From: Bacteroidales bacterium
GTDB lineage: Bacteria; Bacteroidota; Bacteroidia; Bacteroidales; P3
Length of the DNA: 64,000 nucleotides
Assembly (NCBI GenBank): GCA_017480245.1
Contig: JAFVBA010000010.1
Location: 62,001-126,000 of the forward strand
Reading direction: 5' to 3'
Position 1 is the stretch's first letter. Each line of letters opens with the position of its first letter. The notes under the pieces were generated by a model. That model was not told the origin of the DNA. It saw nothing but the letters and a program-made list of their open reading frames with translations, and did no database searches. Shown piece after piece: positions 17,076 through 25,269 of the stretch. A program made the translations under genes and the position numbers.

Positions 17076-18071
17076 TTAATTGATTGAGTTAAAGAATGCC
17101 CCGATTTTACTTGCCAATTCATTATTTATTTCTCTACTTGCGAAACTGCGTGAGATATTATGCCGTCTTGCGGCAAACAATCCAAATCCTCCGTTGATAT
17201 TGCTATAAACCGGAACATAATTAAGAGAAGAATGGGAAGCATTATTGATAGATAAATAGTCAAACATAGATAAATCGCATGCAGATATTCTGATCTCGAA
17301 CGGGGCTGCCCCATACCAACCAAGCCCGCTTTGAGATGCAAGTTTGACTCTTATACTTGATAAAATGGTTGTTGTATCTGTTTGGACGGAGTGTTCATAG
17401 GATAAATTATTGTTAGTTCTTGTTGTGATAGGGATGTCAATATGGGCTATTTTTCCGTTTTGAGTGTAGTTAAACCGAATATTAACTTGAAATTGTTTGA
17501 CCATATTGTTAGAATTTGAAGATTGGTAATTGCGTCTGTTAGTCCAAACAATATTTTGTGAGCCTTTATTTTCCGAAAACATAAAAGTATTGGTTTCAAT
17601 AGAATAATCACTTAACAGATATGCAGAGGCGCTGACTTGGTTGCCTGTATTACGGTTGGTAATAACCAATTTGTAAAGGCAATTCAAACTTAGCTTCCCT
17701 TTAGTTACGCAATAATAAACAGGACAATTGTCATCAAAATAGAAATCTCCGTTGTTTTTGGCTGTAGTTGTGTATTGGAAAGTAAAACTATCCACAACAG
17801 TACTCGGAGCCCACGTCCAATAGGAATACATCTTGACATCCAATTCGTCAGGAGAGTAATACACGCTGTCTTTAGTCTTCGCAAATTCGTAAGCATTCCC
17901 TTTGCCTAAAAAACACTTCTCTATGCGGACGTAAGTAGTGTCATCATCTTGGTCTAAAAGGCAATAAACCATCATTTTTTCACTCCAATCATCGTTAGGG
18001 TCAAAATCTGCGTCGCAGGATACGAATATTGCAAACGGTAATACTAATAACAAATAAATAAGTTTTCTCAT
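17076..18071 (-). CDS. DUF4249-type outer membrane lipoprotein
   Basis: A 331-aa protein with signal peptide and lipobox AIFVSC (lipidated Cys19), then DADFDPNDDW. The order of an N-terminal beta domain (MVYCLLDQDDDTTYVRIEKCF), a LYKLVITNRNTGNQVSA strand pair and a C-terminal region with aromatic motifs resembles DUF4249 lipoproteins of Bacteroidota, often encoded beside TonB receptors. No receptor is adjacent here. Function is unknown. It has its own promoter, divergent from pyrK. Confidence 0.7.
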   Translation of the reverse strand: MRKLIYLLLVLPFAIFVSCDADFDPNDDWSEKMMVYCLLDQDDDTTYVRIEKCFLGKGNAYEFAKTKDSVYYSPDELDVKMYSYWTWAPSTVVDSFTFQYTTTAKNNGDFYFDDNCPVYYCVTKGKLSLNCLYKLVITNRNTGNQVSASAYLLSDYSIETNTFMFSENKGSQNIVWTNRRNYQSSNSNNMVKQFQVNIRFNYTQNGKIAHIDIPITTRTNNNLSYEHSVQTDTTTILSSIRVKLASQSGLGWYGAAPFEIRISACDLSMFDYLSINNASHSSLNYVPVYSNINGGFGLFAARRHNISRSFASREINNELASKIGAFFNSIN

Positions 18072-18094
18072 TGTGCTTTAGTTTTTTGAAATTG

Positions 18095-18124
18095 CAAAAA
18101 TACGTATTTTTCTTAATATCTCAA
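18095..18124 (-). promoter_or_regulatory. Promoter of the DUF4249 lipoprotein gene (minus strand)
   Basis: Minus strand TTG (18124-18122), 19-base spacer, TATTTTTG (18102-18095). Confidence 0.65.
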
Positions 18125-18134
18125 TTTTTTTATT

Positions 18135-18142
18135 TAATTTTG
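18135..18142 (+). promoter_or_regulatory. -7 box (TAATTTTG) of pyrK-pyrD
   Basis: TAATTTTG followed by TAACTG, 27 bases before the pyrK ATG; the upstream box is unclear. Divergent from the DUF4249 promoter. Confidence 0.6.
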
Positions 18143-18168
18143 TAACTGCAAATTAAAAAATTGTAACA

Positions 18169-18927
18169 ATGAAATATCAGAGAGAGTTAGTTGTTCTCAG
18201 GAAAGAAAATTTAAATCCTGCTTGTTTTTTATTGGAACTCAAAAGCACGGACTCGCTTTGTGAGATTCTCCCGGGTCAATTCGTTAATATATTAGTAAAA
18301 GACGTTGCCGAAAGATTGCTCCGCCGTCCGATAAGTATTCATGACGTTGATTATAATGCAAATACGATTTCGGTAGTTGTGCAGAAAATCGGTTTGGCAA
18401 CAGAAAAACTTTCCTTAATAAATGAAAGTGATAAATTGGATGTGGTATTCCCTTTGGGCAATTCTTTTCCTACCGAAGAGAAACGTCCTTTGCTTGTAGG
18501 CGGAGGGGTTGGTACTGCACCTTTGTATTATTTGGCGAAGACATATTATAATAAAGGTATAAAACCTGCGGTACTTATCGGCGCAAGAACCAAAGACCAA
18601 TTGTTTTTAATTGACAAATACAAAACCGTTGCTGATGTTTTCATATCAACAGAGGACGGCAGCGTAGGGGAGAAGGGGTTGGTTACGGCAAATTCAGTAA
18701 TGAACGAATCTTTTTCTGCAATCCTTACTTGCGGACCTACTCCTATGATGAAGGCTGTGGCAAATATGGCGCAGGAAAGGCAAATATCTTGTTTTGTATC
18801 ATTGGAAAACAGAATGGCTTGCGGAATAGGTGCATGTCTTTGTTGTGTTACCGAAACAAAAAGCGAAGGTAACGTCTGCGTATGTACAAAAGGCGCAGTA
18901 TTCAGAGCAAACGAAATAAAATGGTAA
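18169..18927 (+). CDS. pyrK: Dihydroorotate dehydrogenase electron transfer subunit
   Basis: A 252-aa flavoprotein of the ferredoxin reductase type. The FAD-binding RRPISI motif is near residues 47-52, the NAD-binding LLVGGGVGTAPLYYLA near 104-119, and a C-terminal [2Fe-2S] site is seen in ENRMACGIGACLCCVTE with a fourth Cys in NVCVC. PyrK passes electrons from the PyrD flavin to NAD+. It is followed after 6 bases by pyrD, giving the class 1B enzyme. Confidence 0.95.
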   Translation: MKYQRELVVLRKENLNPACFLLELKSTDSLCEILPGQFVNILVKDVAERLLRRPISIHDVDYNANTISVVVQKIGLATEKLSLINESDKLDVVFPLGNSFPTEEKRPLLVGGGVGTAPLYYLAKTYYNKGIKPAVLIGARTKDQLFLIDKYKTVADVFISTEDGSVGEKGLVTANSVMNESFSAILTCGPTPMMKAVANMAQERQISCFVSLENRMACGIGACLCCVTETKSEGNVCVCTKGAVFRANEIKW

Positions 18928-18933
18928 GGAGTT

Positions 18934-19845
18934 ATGGAAGACAAAAGACTAAATTCAACAATAGGAACATTAAAACTAAAGAACCCTTTGCTTACTGCTT
19001 CGGGAACATTCGGTTTCGGAACGGAATATGAAGATTTCTTGGATTTAAATTCACTCGGCGGATTCATAGTTAAAGGAACTACGGGTGAAAAACGCGAAGG
19101 TAATCCTTATCCTCGCCTTGCCGAAACACCGAGCGGTATGATTAACGCAGTAGGATTGCAAAACAAGGGCGTAGAATACTTTTGCAAGAATATCTATCCG
19201 CAAATCAAGGGCAAGAATCCTAATATTATAGTAAATGTATCGGGTTCCAGCATTGAGGAATATTGTAAAGTTGCCTCAATGATAAATGATTTGGAAACGA
19301 TACCTGCAATAGAGTTGAACATATCGTGTCCTAACGTCAAAAAAGGCGGTATGGGATTCGGAGTTAATAAAGACATGGCTGCGGAAGTGGTAACGGAGGT
19401 AAGGAAAGTGTATAAAAAACATTTGATTGTTAAACTTACGCCGAACGTTACTAATATAATAGAGATAGCACAGGCTGTTGAGAAAGCGGGTGCGGATTCC
19501 CTTTCGTTGATTAATACAGTTTTGGCAATGGCTGTTGATGCCGAGAAACAAAAACCGTTGATTTCTACCATAACGGGTGGATTGAGCGGACCTGCTATTA
19601 AACCTATCGCCTTAAGATGTGTTTGGCAGGTAAGCCATAACGTAAATATCCCCGTGATAGGTATCGGCGGAATAATGAATGCGAGAGATGTCGTTGAGTT
19701 TATGCTTGTCGGGGCATCGGCAGTTGAAATCGGTACTGCAAATTTCGTTAATCCTTCGGTATGTACGCAGGTTATAAACGATTTATCCGATTATTGCGAC
19801 CGCCACAAGTTGAATAATATTACAGAATTGATAGGAAAAATTTAA
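18934..19845 (+). CDS. pyrD: Dihydroorotate dehydrogenase, class 1B catalytic subunit
   Basis: A 303-aa FMN barrel enzyme oxidising dihydroorotate to orotate in pyrimidine synthesis. LTASGTFGFG near 20-29, the catalytic Cys in ELNISCPNVKKGG near 130, KLTPNVTNI near 168 and the FMN phosphate site IGIGGIMNARD near 244-254 are all present. The start is preceded by AAGGAG four bases upstream, one of the few Shine-Dalgarno-like sites in the window and fitting for an internal operon gene. Pairing with pyrK supports the NAD-linked type. Confidence 0.96.
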   Translation: MEDKRLNSTIGTLKLKNPLLTASGTFGFGTEYEDFLDLNSLGGFIVKGTTGEKREGNPYPRLAETPSGMINAVGLQNKGVEYFCKNIYPQIKGKNPNIIVNVSGSSIEEYCKVASMINDLETIPAIELNISCPNVKKGGMGFGVNKDMAAEVVTEVRKVYKKHLIVKLTPNVTNIIEIAQAVEKAGADSLSLINTVLAMAVDAEKQKPLISTITGGLSGPAIKPIALRCVWQVSHNVNIPVIGIGGIMNARDVVEFMLVGASAVEIGTANFVNPSVCTQVINDLSDYCDRHKLNNITELIGKI

Positions 19846-19865
19846 CCTACTTATTTATATTGTTC

Positions 19866-19904
19866 GGAAGTCTTACAAGGATATTGTAAGGCTTCTTTTT
19901 ATTT
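19866..19904 (+). terminator. Terminator after pyrD
   Basis: GAAGTCTTACAA (19867-19878) pairs with TTGTAAGGCTTC (about 19884-19895), one G-T pair, and is followed by TTTTTATTTTTG. The T tract merges into the first unit of the family A repeat. Confidence 0.8.
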
Positions 19905-20099
19905 TTGCAACCACGCAATTTATTTTTGTAACTTTTGATAAAATTTTTGCAATATCACATATTATTTTTGTCAGGACGGTTCAAAAGTATATTTTGGACG
20001 GTCTGAAAGTATGTTTTGAACCGTCTAAAATAATTTTTGAACCGTTCTGACAAAAATGTTTTCAGAAATTACAAAAATATTTCTTCACTTTGTAAAAAT
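19901..20099 (+). repeat. Palindromic 21-bp-period array, family A copy 2
   Basis: TTTTTG units have G at 19907, 19928, 19949 and 19970, exactly 21 bp apart; inverse units have C or T at 20051, 20072 and 20093, also 21 bp apart, all symmetric about 20010.5. Arms 19964-19982 and 20039-20057 match at 18 of 19 positions inverted. The inner units start with GACGGT (19975, 19997) and AACCGT (20019, 20040). It shares ATTTTTGTCAGGACGGT with copy 1. The distance between the innermost outer units is 81 bp here and 102 bp in copy 1, a difference of exactly one 21-bp unit. Confidence 0.85.
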
Positions 20100-20178
20100 A
20101 TTTTCGCAAAATCAACGTTTATACTCTCAAAACGGATGGATTATTTTCCATTTACAAGTAGTATGAGGACATTTTAAA

Positions 20179-20538
20179 ATGGCGTTTGAACGATATAAAA
20201 AACTCAGTGCAGTAATTTTGTTAGCGGTTTTCGTAACGATGACCGTCTTTACTGATTTTCACCGCCACAATATCGTAAATGTCTTGAATATTTGCGAAAA
20301 TTGTCAGCACAATGTTCCCCACCCTCAGCATATTTCTTCATCGGTAAGTTTTGAAAATATTTGTTTGTTGTGTCAATGGACAGGCGGTTCGTTTGACATA
20401 ACAAAAACATTCAATATCATAGTTTGTTTAGCAATTTTATTGACACTTTCCTGCAATATATTGCTAAAATATACCCCTAAATCCTTAACAAAACTTACCA
20501 ACAAAGCACCGCCTTATTATGAGTTATGTAATATGTAA
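20179..20538 (+). CDS. Small His/Cys-rich membrane protein upstream of a TonB receptor
   Basis: A 119-aa protein with two transmembrane helices (about 10-26 and 78-96). The segment between them carries FHRHN, CENCQHNVPHPQHIS and CLLCQW, a dense set of His and Cys able to bind metal. Such short proteins are often found directly in front of TonB receptors in Bacteroidota and are thought to belong to metal uptake or sensing, but no function is established. The last codons (ATG-TAA) lie in a heptad stretch. No promoter box is clear; the family A repeat lies upstream. Confidence 0.7.
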   Translation: MAFERYKKLSAVILLAVFVTMTVFTDFHRHNIVNVLNICENCQHNVPHPQHISSSVSFENICLLCQWTGGSFDITKTFNIIVCLAILLTLSCNILLKYTPKSLTKLTNKAPPYYELCNM

Positions 20539-20551
20539 AGTGTAGTATATA
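20524..20551 (+). repeat. Short heptad stretch at the end of the small membrane gene
   Basis: Units TTATGTA, ATATGTA, AAGTGTA, GTATATA run across the stop codon. They are followed by an imperfect hairpin in which TATTTG pairs with CAAATA around a run of T, then ATTACAT complementary to the ATGTAAT inside the array. Confidence 0.5.
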
Positions 20552-20662
20552 TTTGTTTTTGCAAATATACATTACATTTTATATTATGTAGGAGATATTT
20601 CCTTTATATCTCTTTGCGCGGGCATAAATCATAATAAATAATTCAAAATACAAAGAATAAAA

Positions 20663-22786
20663 ATGAAAAAATATATATTGACTGCTGTTTTGTGTGCAGT
20701 CCTTTCGGGAATATTCAATGTTTATTCCCAAAATACAGGTAAGGATACAATATTTTTCGATCCTAACCCAACAAGTCATTATGACAGCATCGTAGATTTG
20801 GAAAGCGTGGTTATTTCTTCCAATCACATGGCAGTATCACGCCGTCATGCTCCTCAAATGGTGGGAGTTGTTTCGCAAAAGACAATACAAATGACGCCCA
20901 ATGTGTGTGCTGCCGATGTTTTATCATATCAAAGCGGCGTGAGAGTAGAAAACAATTGCGCTTCCTGCGGTTACAGACAAGCAAGAATTAACGGTTTGGA
21001 CGGGCATTACTCAATGATTATGATAGATTCCCGTCCTGTGCTTTCAAGTGTAAGCAATCTTTACGGGTTAGAGCAAATCCCTTCCTCAATGATAGAAAGA
21101 ACGGAAGTAATGCGCGGTGGCGGCAGTGCATTATACGGTGCTTCTGCCGTAGGTGGTACAATAAATATCATAACTAAAGAACCTACGGAAAATACTTCCG
21201 AAATATCCCACACAATAACAAGTTTGGGAATGTCCGAATCATTTGATAATTTTACAAGTTTTGCAACTTCGTTTGTTAATAGTGATAACAAGAGCGGAAT
21301 ATCGCTTTTCGGTTCAAACAGACAACGGGACGGCTATTCATATTATGATGACGGTATGACGACTTTGCCTAAACTTAATGTGATGTCAATGGGTACTAAA
21401 TTCTTTTTCAAAACGGGTGATTTTTCAAAACTTGATATTTTCTACAATCTTATGAAAGATGAGCGCAGGGGCGGAAATAAATTATCTCTTCCCGTAGAAC
21501 AAGCCAATATTGCAGAAACAAGCGAACATCTTTTGCATAATCTTACTGCCAACTATCACTTTAATACCGAAGATAACCGAATTCACGGAGATTTGTTCGC
21601 TTCTTTTGCTGCCGTAAATAGAAAATCGTATGCAGGAGGCTATATAGACGATGACGACCCTGACACTGATGCTTGGAAATATCACACCAAAACCCGCGAT
21701 ATCACGTTTAACGGTGGCGGAATGTTGCGTTACCGTTTTGATAAGTTGTTTTTCTTACCTGCTTATCTGACTTTAGGAGCGGAATATGCAGGAGATTTCT
21801 TAAAAGACGAAGCATTGGGGTATCAAATCACCGAAAAACAAAACACACATACCGAAAGCGTTTATCTGCAAAACGAATGGACTGATGCGAAATGGAATAT
21901 CCTTTTGGGATTGCGTGCAGATAAACACAATTTAATTGATAACATTATACTATCTCCGCGATTGAGTATAAAATATTCCCTATTGAAGAGTTTGGATTTG
22001 CGATTTTCTTATTCGGAAGGTTTCCGCGCTCCGCAGATATTTGATGAAGATTTGCACGTATCAATGGCTAACGGCAAGAGATTCCGTATCCGTTTGGCAA
22101 ATGACCTTAAAGAAGAAAAATCCCGTTCATTTTCTTTTTCCGCTGATTGCTATACGAATGTAAAACAACTAAAAATGAATTTTATGGCTGAAGGGTTCTT
22201 CTCCGCTCTTGATGATGTTTTTGCCGAAAGACCAATAAATCTTACAGATGTTCAAGGCAATAAAATTATTGAGAGATACAATGCAGCAGGAGCAAAATAT
22301 TATGGCATTAGTTTGGAATGGAAAACGAAGTATTCGGATATTTTCTCTACCGATTTGGGATTTACTTTGCAAAAAAGCCGTTACAATGAAGAGGAAGAGT
22401 GGAGCGAAACGGCAGAAAGCACAAGACGGGTGTTGCGTATGCCCGATTCTTACGGTTATTTCACAATAGAATATTCGCAAATCAAAAACTTTGATTTTGA
22501 TATCACCGGAACTTATACGGGAAGTATGCTTTGTCCGCATTTTGTTTCATCAGGAACAGACAAAGACGTATTGAAAGAAACGGAATCCTTTTTTGATGTC
22601 AATTTAAAGGCAACTTACTCTTTTAATCTTACAAAACAGAGTGTTATGTCCTTATCTTTGGGAATTATTAACTTGTTTGATTCTTTCCAGAAGGATTTGG
22701 ACAAAGGCGTTGAGCGGGATTCGGATTATATTTACGGACCTGCATTAAACAGAAGCCTCACTTTTTCGTGTGCAATCAGATTTTAA
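20663..22786 (+). CDS. TonB-dependent outer membrane receptor
   Basis: A 707-aa receptor with a signal peptide (to about residue 22), a TonB-box/plug start at SVVISSNHMAVSRRHAPQMV, plug features VENNCASCGYRQARINGLDG near 93-112 and EVMRGGGSALYGASAVGGTINIITKEP near 148-174, and a 22-strand barrel ending in the aromatic CAIRF. The CxxCG(Y/F)xQxRxNGL plug signature occurs in receptors that accompany small His/Cys membrane proteins, which fits the gene before it. Substrate is likely a metal or metal complex, not provable here. No carboxypeptidase-regulatory domain and no SusD partner, so it is not a polysaccharide system. Confidence 0.9.
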   Translation: MKKYILTAVLCAVLSGIFNVYSQNTGKDTIFFDPNPTSHYDSIVDLESVVISSNHMAVSRRHAPQMVGVVSQKTIQMTPNVCAADVLSYQSGVRVENNCASCGYRQARINGLDGHYSMIMIDSRPVLSSVSNLYGLEQIPSSMIERTEVMRGGGSALYGASAVGGTINIITKEPTENTSEISHTITSLGMSESFDNFTSFATSFVNSDNKSGISLFGSNRQRDGYSYYDDGMTTLPKLNVMSMGTKFFFKTGDFSKLDIFYNLMKDERRGGNKLSLPVEQANIAETSEHLLHNLTANYHFNTEDNRIHGDLFASFAAVNRKSYAGGYIDDDDPDTDAWKYHTKTRDITFNGGGMLRYRFDKLFFLPAYLTLGAEYAGDFLKDEALGYQITEKQNTHTESVYLQNEWTDAKWNILLGLRADKHNLIDNIILSPRLSIKYSLLKSLDLRFSYSEGFRAPQIFDEDLHVSMANGKRFRIRLANDLKEEKSRSFSFSADCYTNVKQLKMNFMAEGFFSALDDVFAERPINLTDVQGNKIIERYNAAGAKYYGISLEWKTKYSDIFSTDLGFTLQKSRYNEEEEWSETAESTRRVLRMPDSYGYFTIEYSQIKNFDFDITGTYTGSMLCPHFVSSGTDKDVLKETESFFDVNLKATYSFNLTKQSVMSLSLGIINLFDSFQKDLDKGVERDSDYIYGPALNRSLTFSCAIRF

Positions 22787-22795
22787 TGGTTTGAA

Positions 22796-22914
22796 GTTTA
22801 GGATTGTGAGTTTAAAGTTTAGAGTTTAAGGCTTAAAGACTATTGTCAATGTTTTAAACTCTAAACCTTAAACTTTAAATCCTAAACTATCAACTTTAAA
22901 CAATAAACTTTATT
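22796..22914 (+). repeat. Heptad array, 17 consecutive 7-bp units
   Basis: In unbroken sevens from 22796: GTTTAGG, ATTGTGA, GTTTAAA, GTTTAGA, GTTTAAG, GCTTAAA, then through a turn at GACTATT/GTCAATG into the inverse type TTTTAAA, CTCTAAA, CCTTAAA, CTTTAAA, TCCTAAA, CTATCAA, CTTTAAA, CAATAAA, CTTTATT. The first and second halves are inverted relative to each other, so the array can fold into a long hairpin between the receptor and the U32 gene. Confidence 0.85.
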
Positions 22915-22972
22915 GTTTGACGTTTATATTCGGAAACTTCAAATTATAACTTTTTATACTGACAGAAAGAAA

Positions 22973-23020
22973 CTTTAAACTCTTAACTAAAAACATTAAA
23001 CTAATAACGTTAAACAAACA
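22973..23020 (+). repeat. Second heptad block running to the U32 start codon
   Basis: CTTTAAA, CTCTTAA, CTAAAAA, CATTAAA, CTAATAA, CGTTAAA, CAAACA up to the ATG at 23021. It is out of phase with the first block by two bases. No promoter or ribosome-binding sequence is visible in this whole gap. Confidence 0.75.
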
Positions 23021-24268
23021 ATGAAATTAGAAGATTTTGAGATTATGTCGCCTGTCGGAAGTTACGAATCCTTAATGGCGGCAATTGAAGCGGGCGCAGA
23101 CAGTGTTTATTTCGGAGTAGGACAGTTGAATATGCGTTCCCACTCTGCTAATAACTTTAATCTTGAAGACCTAAAGCAGATTTGCAGTATTGCCAAGTCC
23201 AACAATGTTAAAACTTACTTAACTGTCAATACCGTTATTTATGACGAAGAAATTGAATATATGCACCAAGTCGTTGATACGGCAAAAGCTAACGGTGTGT
23301 CGGCAATTATAGCTTCGGATATGGCAGTTATATCCTATGCAAACTCAATAGGAATGGAAATTCACCTATCTACGCAGTGCAATATCACCAATTACGAAGC
23401 CGTAAAGTACTATTCAAAGTTTGCAGATGTGATAGTAACGGCACGTGAATTAAGTTTGGATAGAGTAAAAGCTATAACCGAAAAGATAAAGAGCGAAAAC
23501 CTTAAAGGCAGAAGCGGAGAGCTTATGCGTATTGAATGTTTCGTTCATGGGGCTTTGTGTATGGCTGTCTCAGGAAAATGTTATATTTCATTGGATAACG
23601 CAAATATGAGTGCCAACCGCGGTGCTTGTCTTCAGTTTTGCAGACGTCCTTACCGTGTTACCGATACTGACGGCGGTACGGAGTTGATTGTGGATAATGA
23701 ATACATAATGTCGCCCAAAGACTTGAAGACTATTGATTTTCTTGACAAAATTATTGATGCAGGAGTCAGAGTTTTCAAAATTGAAGGCCGAGGAAGAAGT
23801 CCCGAATACGTAAAAATAGTAACCCGTTGCTACAAAACAGCACTTAAAGCCTACTTAAACGGACAATGGAATGAGGATTTGAAAAATCAACTTAACGAAG
23901 ATTTGAAAAAAGTCTATAACCGTGGATTCTGGGATGGCTATTACTTGGGCAGACGTGTGGGAGAATGGAGCGGAAAATACGGTTCGCAGGCTACAACTAC
24001 CAAAATATTTGTCGGAACTGTAACAAACTATTTCAAAAATATAGGAATTGCCGAGATAAGAATGGAAACTGGCGAGTTAAATATAGGAGACGATATTTAC
24101 ATTATCGGACCTACCACCGGAGTTCAGGAAAACAAAGTAAAGGAACTGAGATTTGATTTGAAAAATGTTGATAAGGTGGAAAAAGGACAACTGATTTCCA
24201 TGCCGACATCAGATTTGGTCAGACGCAATGACAAAGTTTATAAAATAATTTACAAAGAAGACAAATAA
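23021..24268 (+). CDS. Peptidase U32 family protein (TrhP/YegQ-like)
   Basis: A 415-aa protein with the U32 signature ECFVHGALCMAVSGKCYIS at about 168-186, the start MSPVGSYESLMAAIEAGADSVYFG at 10-33, CLQFCRRPYR near 203-212 and EGRGRSPEYVKIVTRCYK near 251-268. Conserved cysteines could hold an Fe-S cluster. U32 proteins such as E. coli TrhP and RlhA hydroxylate tRNA uridine-34 or 23S rRNA with prephenate; older peptidase labels rest on a few collagenases. The C-terminal beta-barrel domain (about 325-410) is present. Which RNA it modifies is not visible. Confidence 0.9.
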   Translation: MKLEDFEIMSPVGSYESLMAAIEAGADSVYFGVGQLNMRSHSANNFNLEDLKQICSIAKSNNVKTYLTVNTVIYDEEIEYMHQVVDTAKANGVSAIIASDMAVISYANSIGMEIHLSTQCNITNYEAVKYYSKFADVIVTARELSLDRVKAITEKIKSENLKGRSGELMRIECFVHGALCMAVSGKCYISLDNANMSANRGACLQFCRRPYRVTDTDGGTELIVDNEYIMSPKDLKTIDFLDKIIDAGVRVFKIEGRGRSPEYVKIVTRCYKTALKAYLNGQWNEDLKNQLNEDLKKVYNRGFWDGYYLGRRVGEWSGKYGSQATTTKIFVGTVTNYFKNIGIAEIRMETGELNIGDDIYIIGPTTGVQENKVKELRFDLKNVDKVEKGQLISMPTSDLVRRNDKVYKIIYKEDK

Positions 24269-24285
24269 TATACTCATATAACATA

Positions 24286-25143
24286 ATGATAAAGGCTAAT
24301 TATCATTCGCATTCCACGTTTTGTGACGGCAAAAGCTCAATGGAGGAGATGGTTTTGAGTGCAATAGGTAAGAATTTTACCCATTTCGGAATTTCTTCTC
24401 ACGCACCGGTGCAGTATGATAACGATTTTGCATTAAAAGAAGAGAATTTTATAGCATATAAACAAGAGTTTCTGAGATTAAAAGGCTTATATGCCGATAG
24501 AATTAAGTTATTTATCGGTTTGGAAATGGATTACATTCCCCAAATGGCAGAGAATTTAAGATGGAAAGCGGAAAAATATTATCAACTGGACTATTTCATC
24601 GGAAGCGTTCATCAAGTTAAGGAAAAGAATGCCTCATTTGATACATGGTTTATTGATGGCAGTAAGCAGGAACCTTATGATGAGGGATTGAAAAACTTAT
24701 TTGACGGAGATATTCGGCGGGCTGTGGGTTGTTATTTCGCACAACAGATTGAAATGATTGAATTATACAGTCCTGATGTGCTTGGTCATCCGGATAAAGT
24801 GGTAATGCATAACAAGGACAGGTATTTTCATATTGATGAACCGTGGTATAAGGATTTGGTTTATTCACTTTTTGATACTGTTATCAAACATTCGACGATT
24901 GTTGAGGTGAATACGCGCGGTATTTACCGAAAACGCTATAATGATTATTACCCATCAACACCGTTTTTGAAGTATTTAATTGAGAAAAATGTCCCATTAA
25001 TCGTATCAACGGACTGTCATAAAGCCGAAGAAGCGGATTGTTTGTACCAAGATGCCGTTTTAATGTTACAATCTTTGGGATGTAAGGAATTATTTTATTT
25101 TGATGGCACGTGGAAGTGCGCAGATATTAAAGAGTTTCTATGA
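24286..25143 (+). CDS. PHP domain histidinol-phosphatase-like protein
   Basis: A 285-aa PHP-superfamily hydrolase. The metal-binding start NYHSHSTFCDG has His7 and His9 and Asp14; further ligands are in GLEMDYIP near 85, GSVHQV near 106 and the C-terminal STDCHKAEE near 242-250. The length and blocks match HisK/HisJ-type histidinol phosphatases that make histidinol, but PHP proteins also include other phosphoesterases and no his genes are nearby. Starts 17 bases after the U32 gene. Confidence 0.82.
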   Translation: MIKANYHSHSTFCDGKSSMEEMVLSAIGKNFTHFGISSHAPVQYDNDFALKEENFIAYKQEFLRLKGLYADRIKLFIGLEMDYIPQMAENLRWKAEKYYQLDYFIGSVHQVKEKNASFDTWFIDGSKQEPYDEGLKNLFDGDIRRAVGCYFAQQIEMIELYSPDVLGHPDKVVMHNKDRYFHIDEPWYKDLVYSLFDTVIKHSTIVEVNTRGIYRKRYNDYYPSTPFLKYLIEKNVPLIVSTDCHKAEEADCLYQDAVLMLQSLGCKELFYFDGTWKCADIKEFL

Positions 25144-25187
25144 TTCTTTCATTTGAAATCAAATAAGATATTCATTAAATAAAGAAT

Positions 25188-25236
25188 AAAATCCGTCAGA
25201 TTTGTTGTTAATGAAATAATCTGACGGATTTTTATT
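25188..25236. terminator. Bidirectional terminator between convergent genes
   Basis: A perfect 15-bp stem (25188-25202 with 25219-25233; core AATCCGTCAGATT) around a 16-nt loop, with a T tract on the plus side and a complementary A-rich tract on the other. It ends both the PHP gene and the minus-strand dsbD. Confidence 0.85.
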
Positions 25237-25269
25237 TTAAATTAAAGATTCTTTATTCTGAATATTGAT

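Noticed and set aside
22796..23020. CRISPR-like array
   Set aside because: Units are 7 bp without unique spacers of regular length and no cas gene is present. The 21-bp arrays likewise have no spacer structure.
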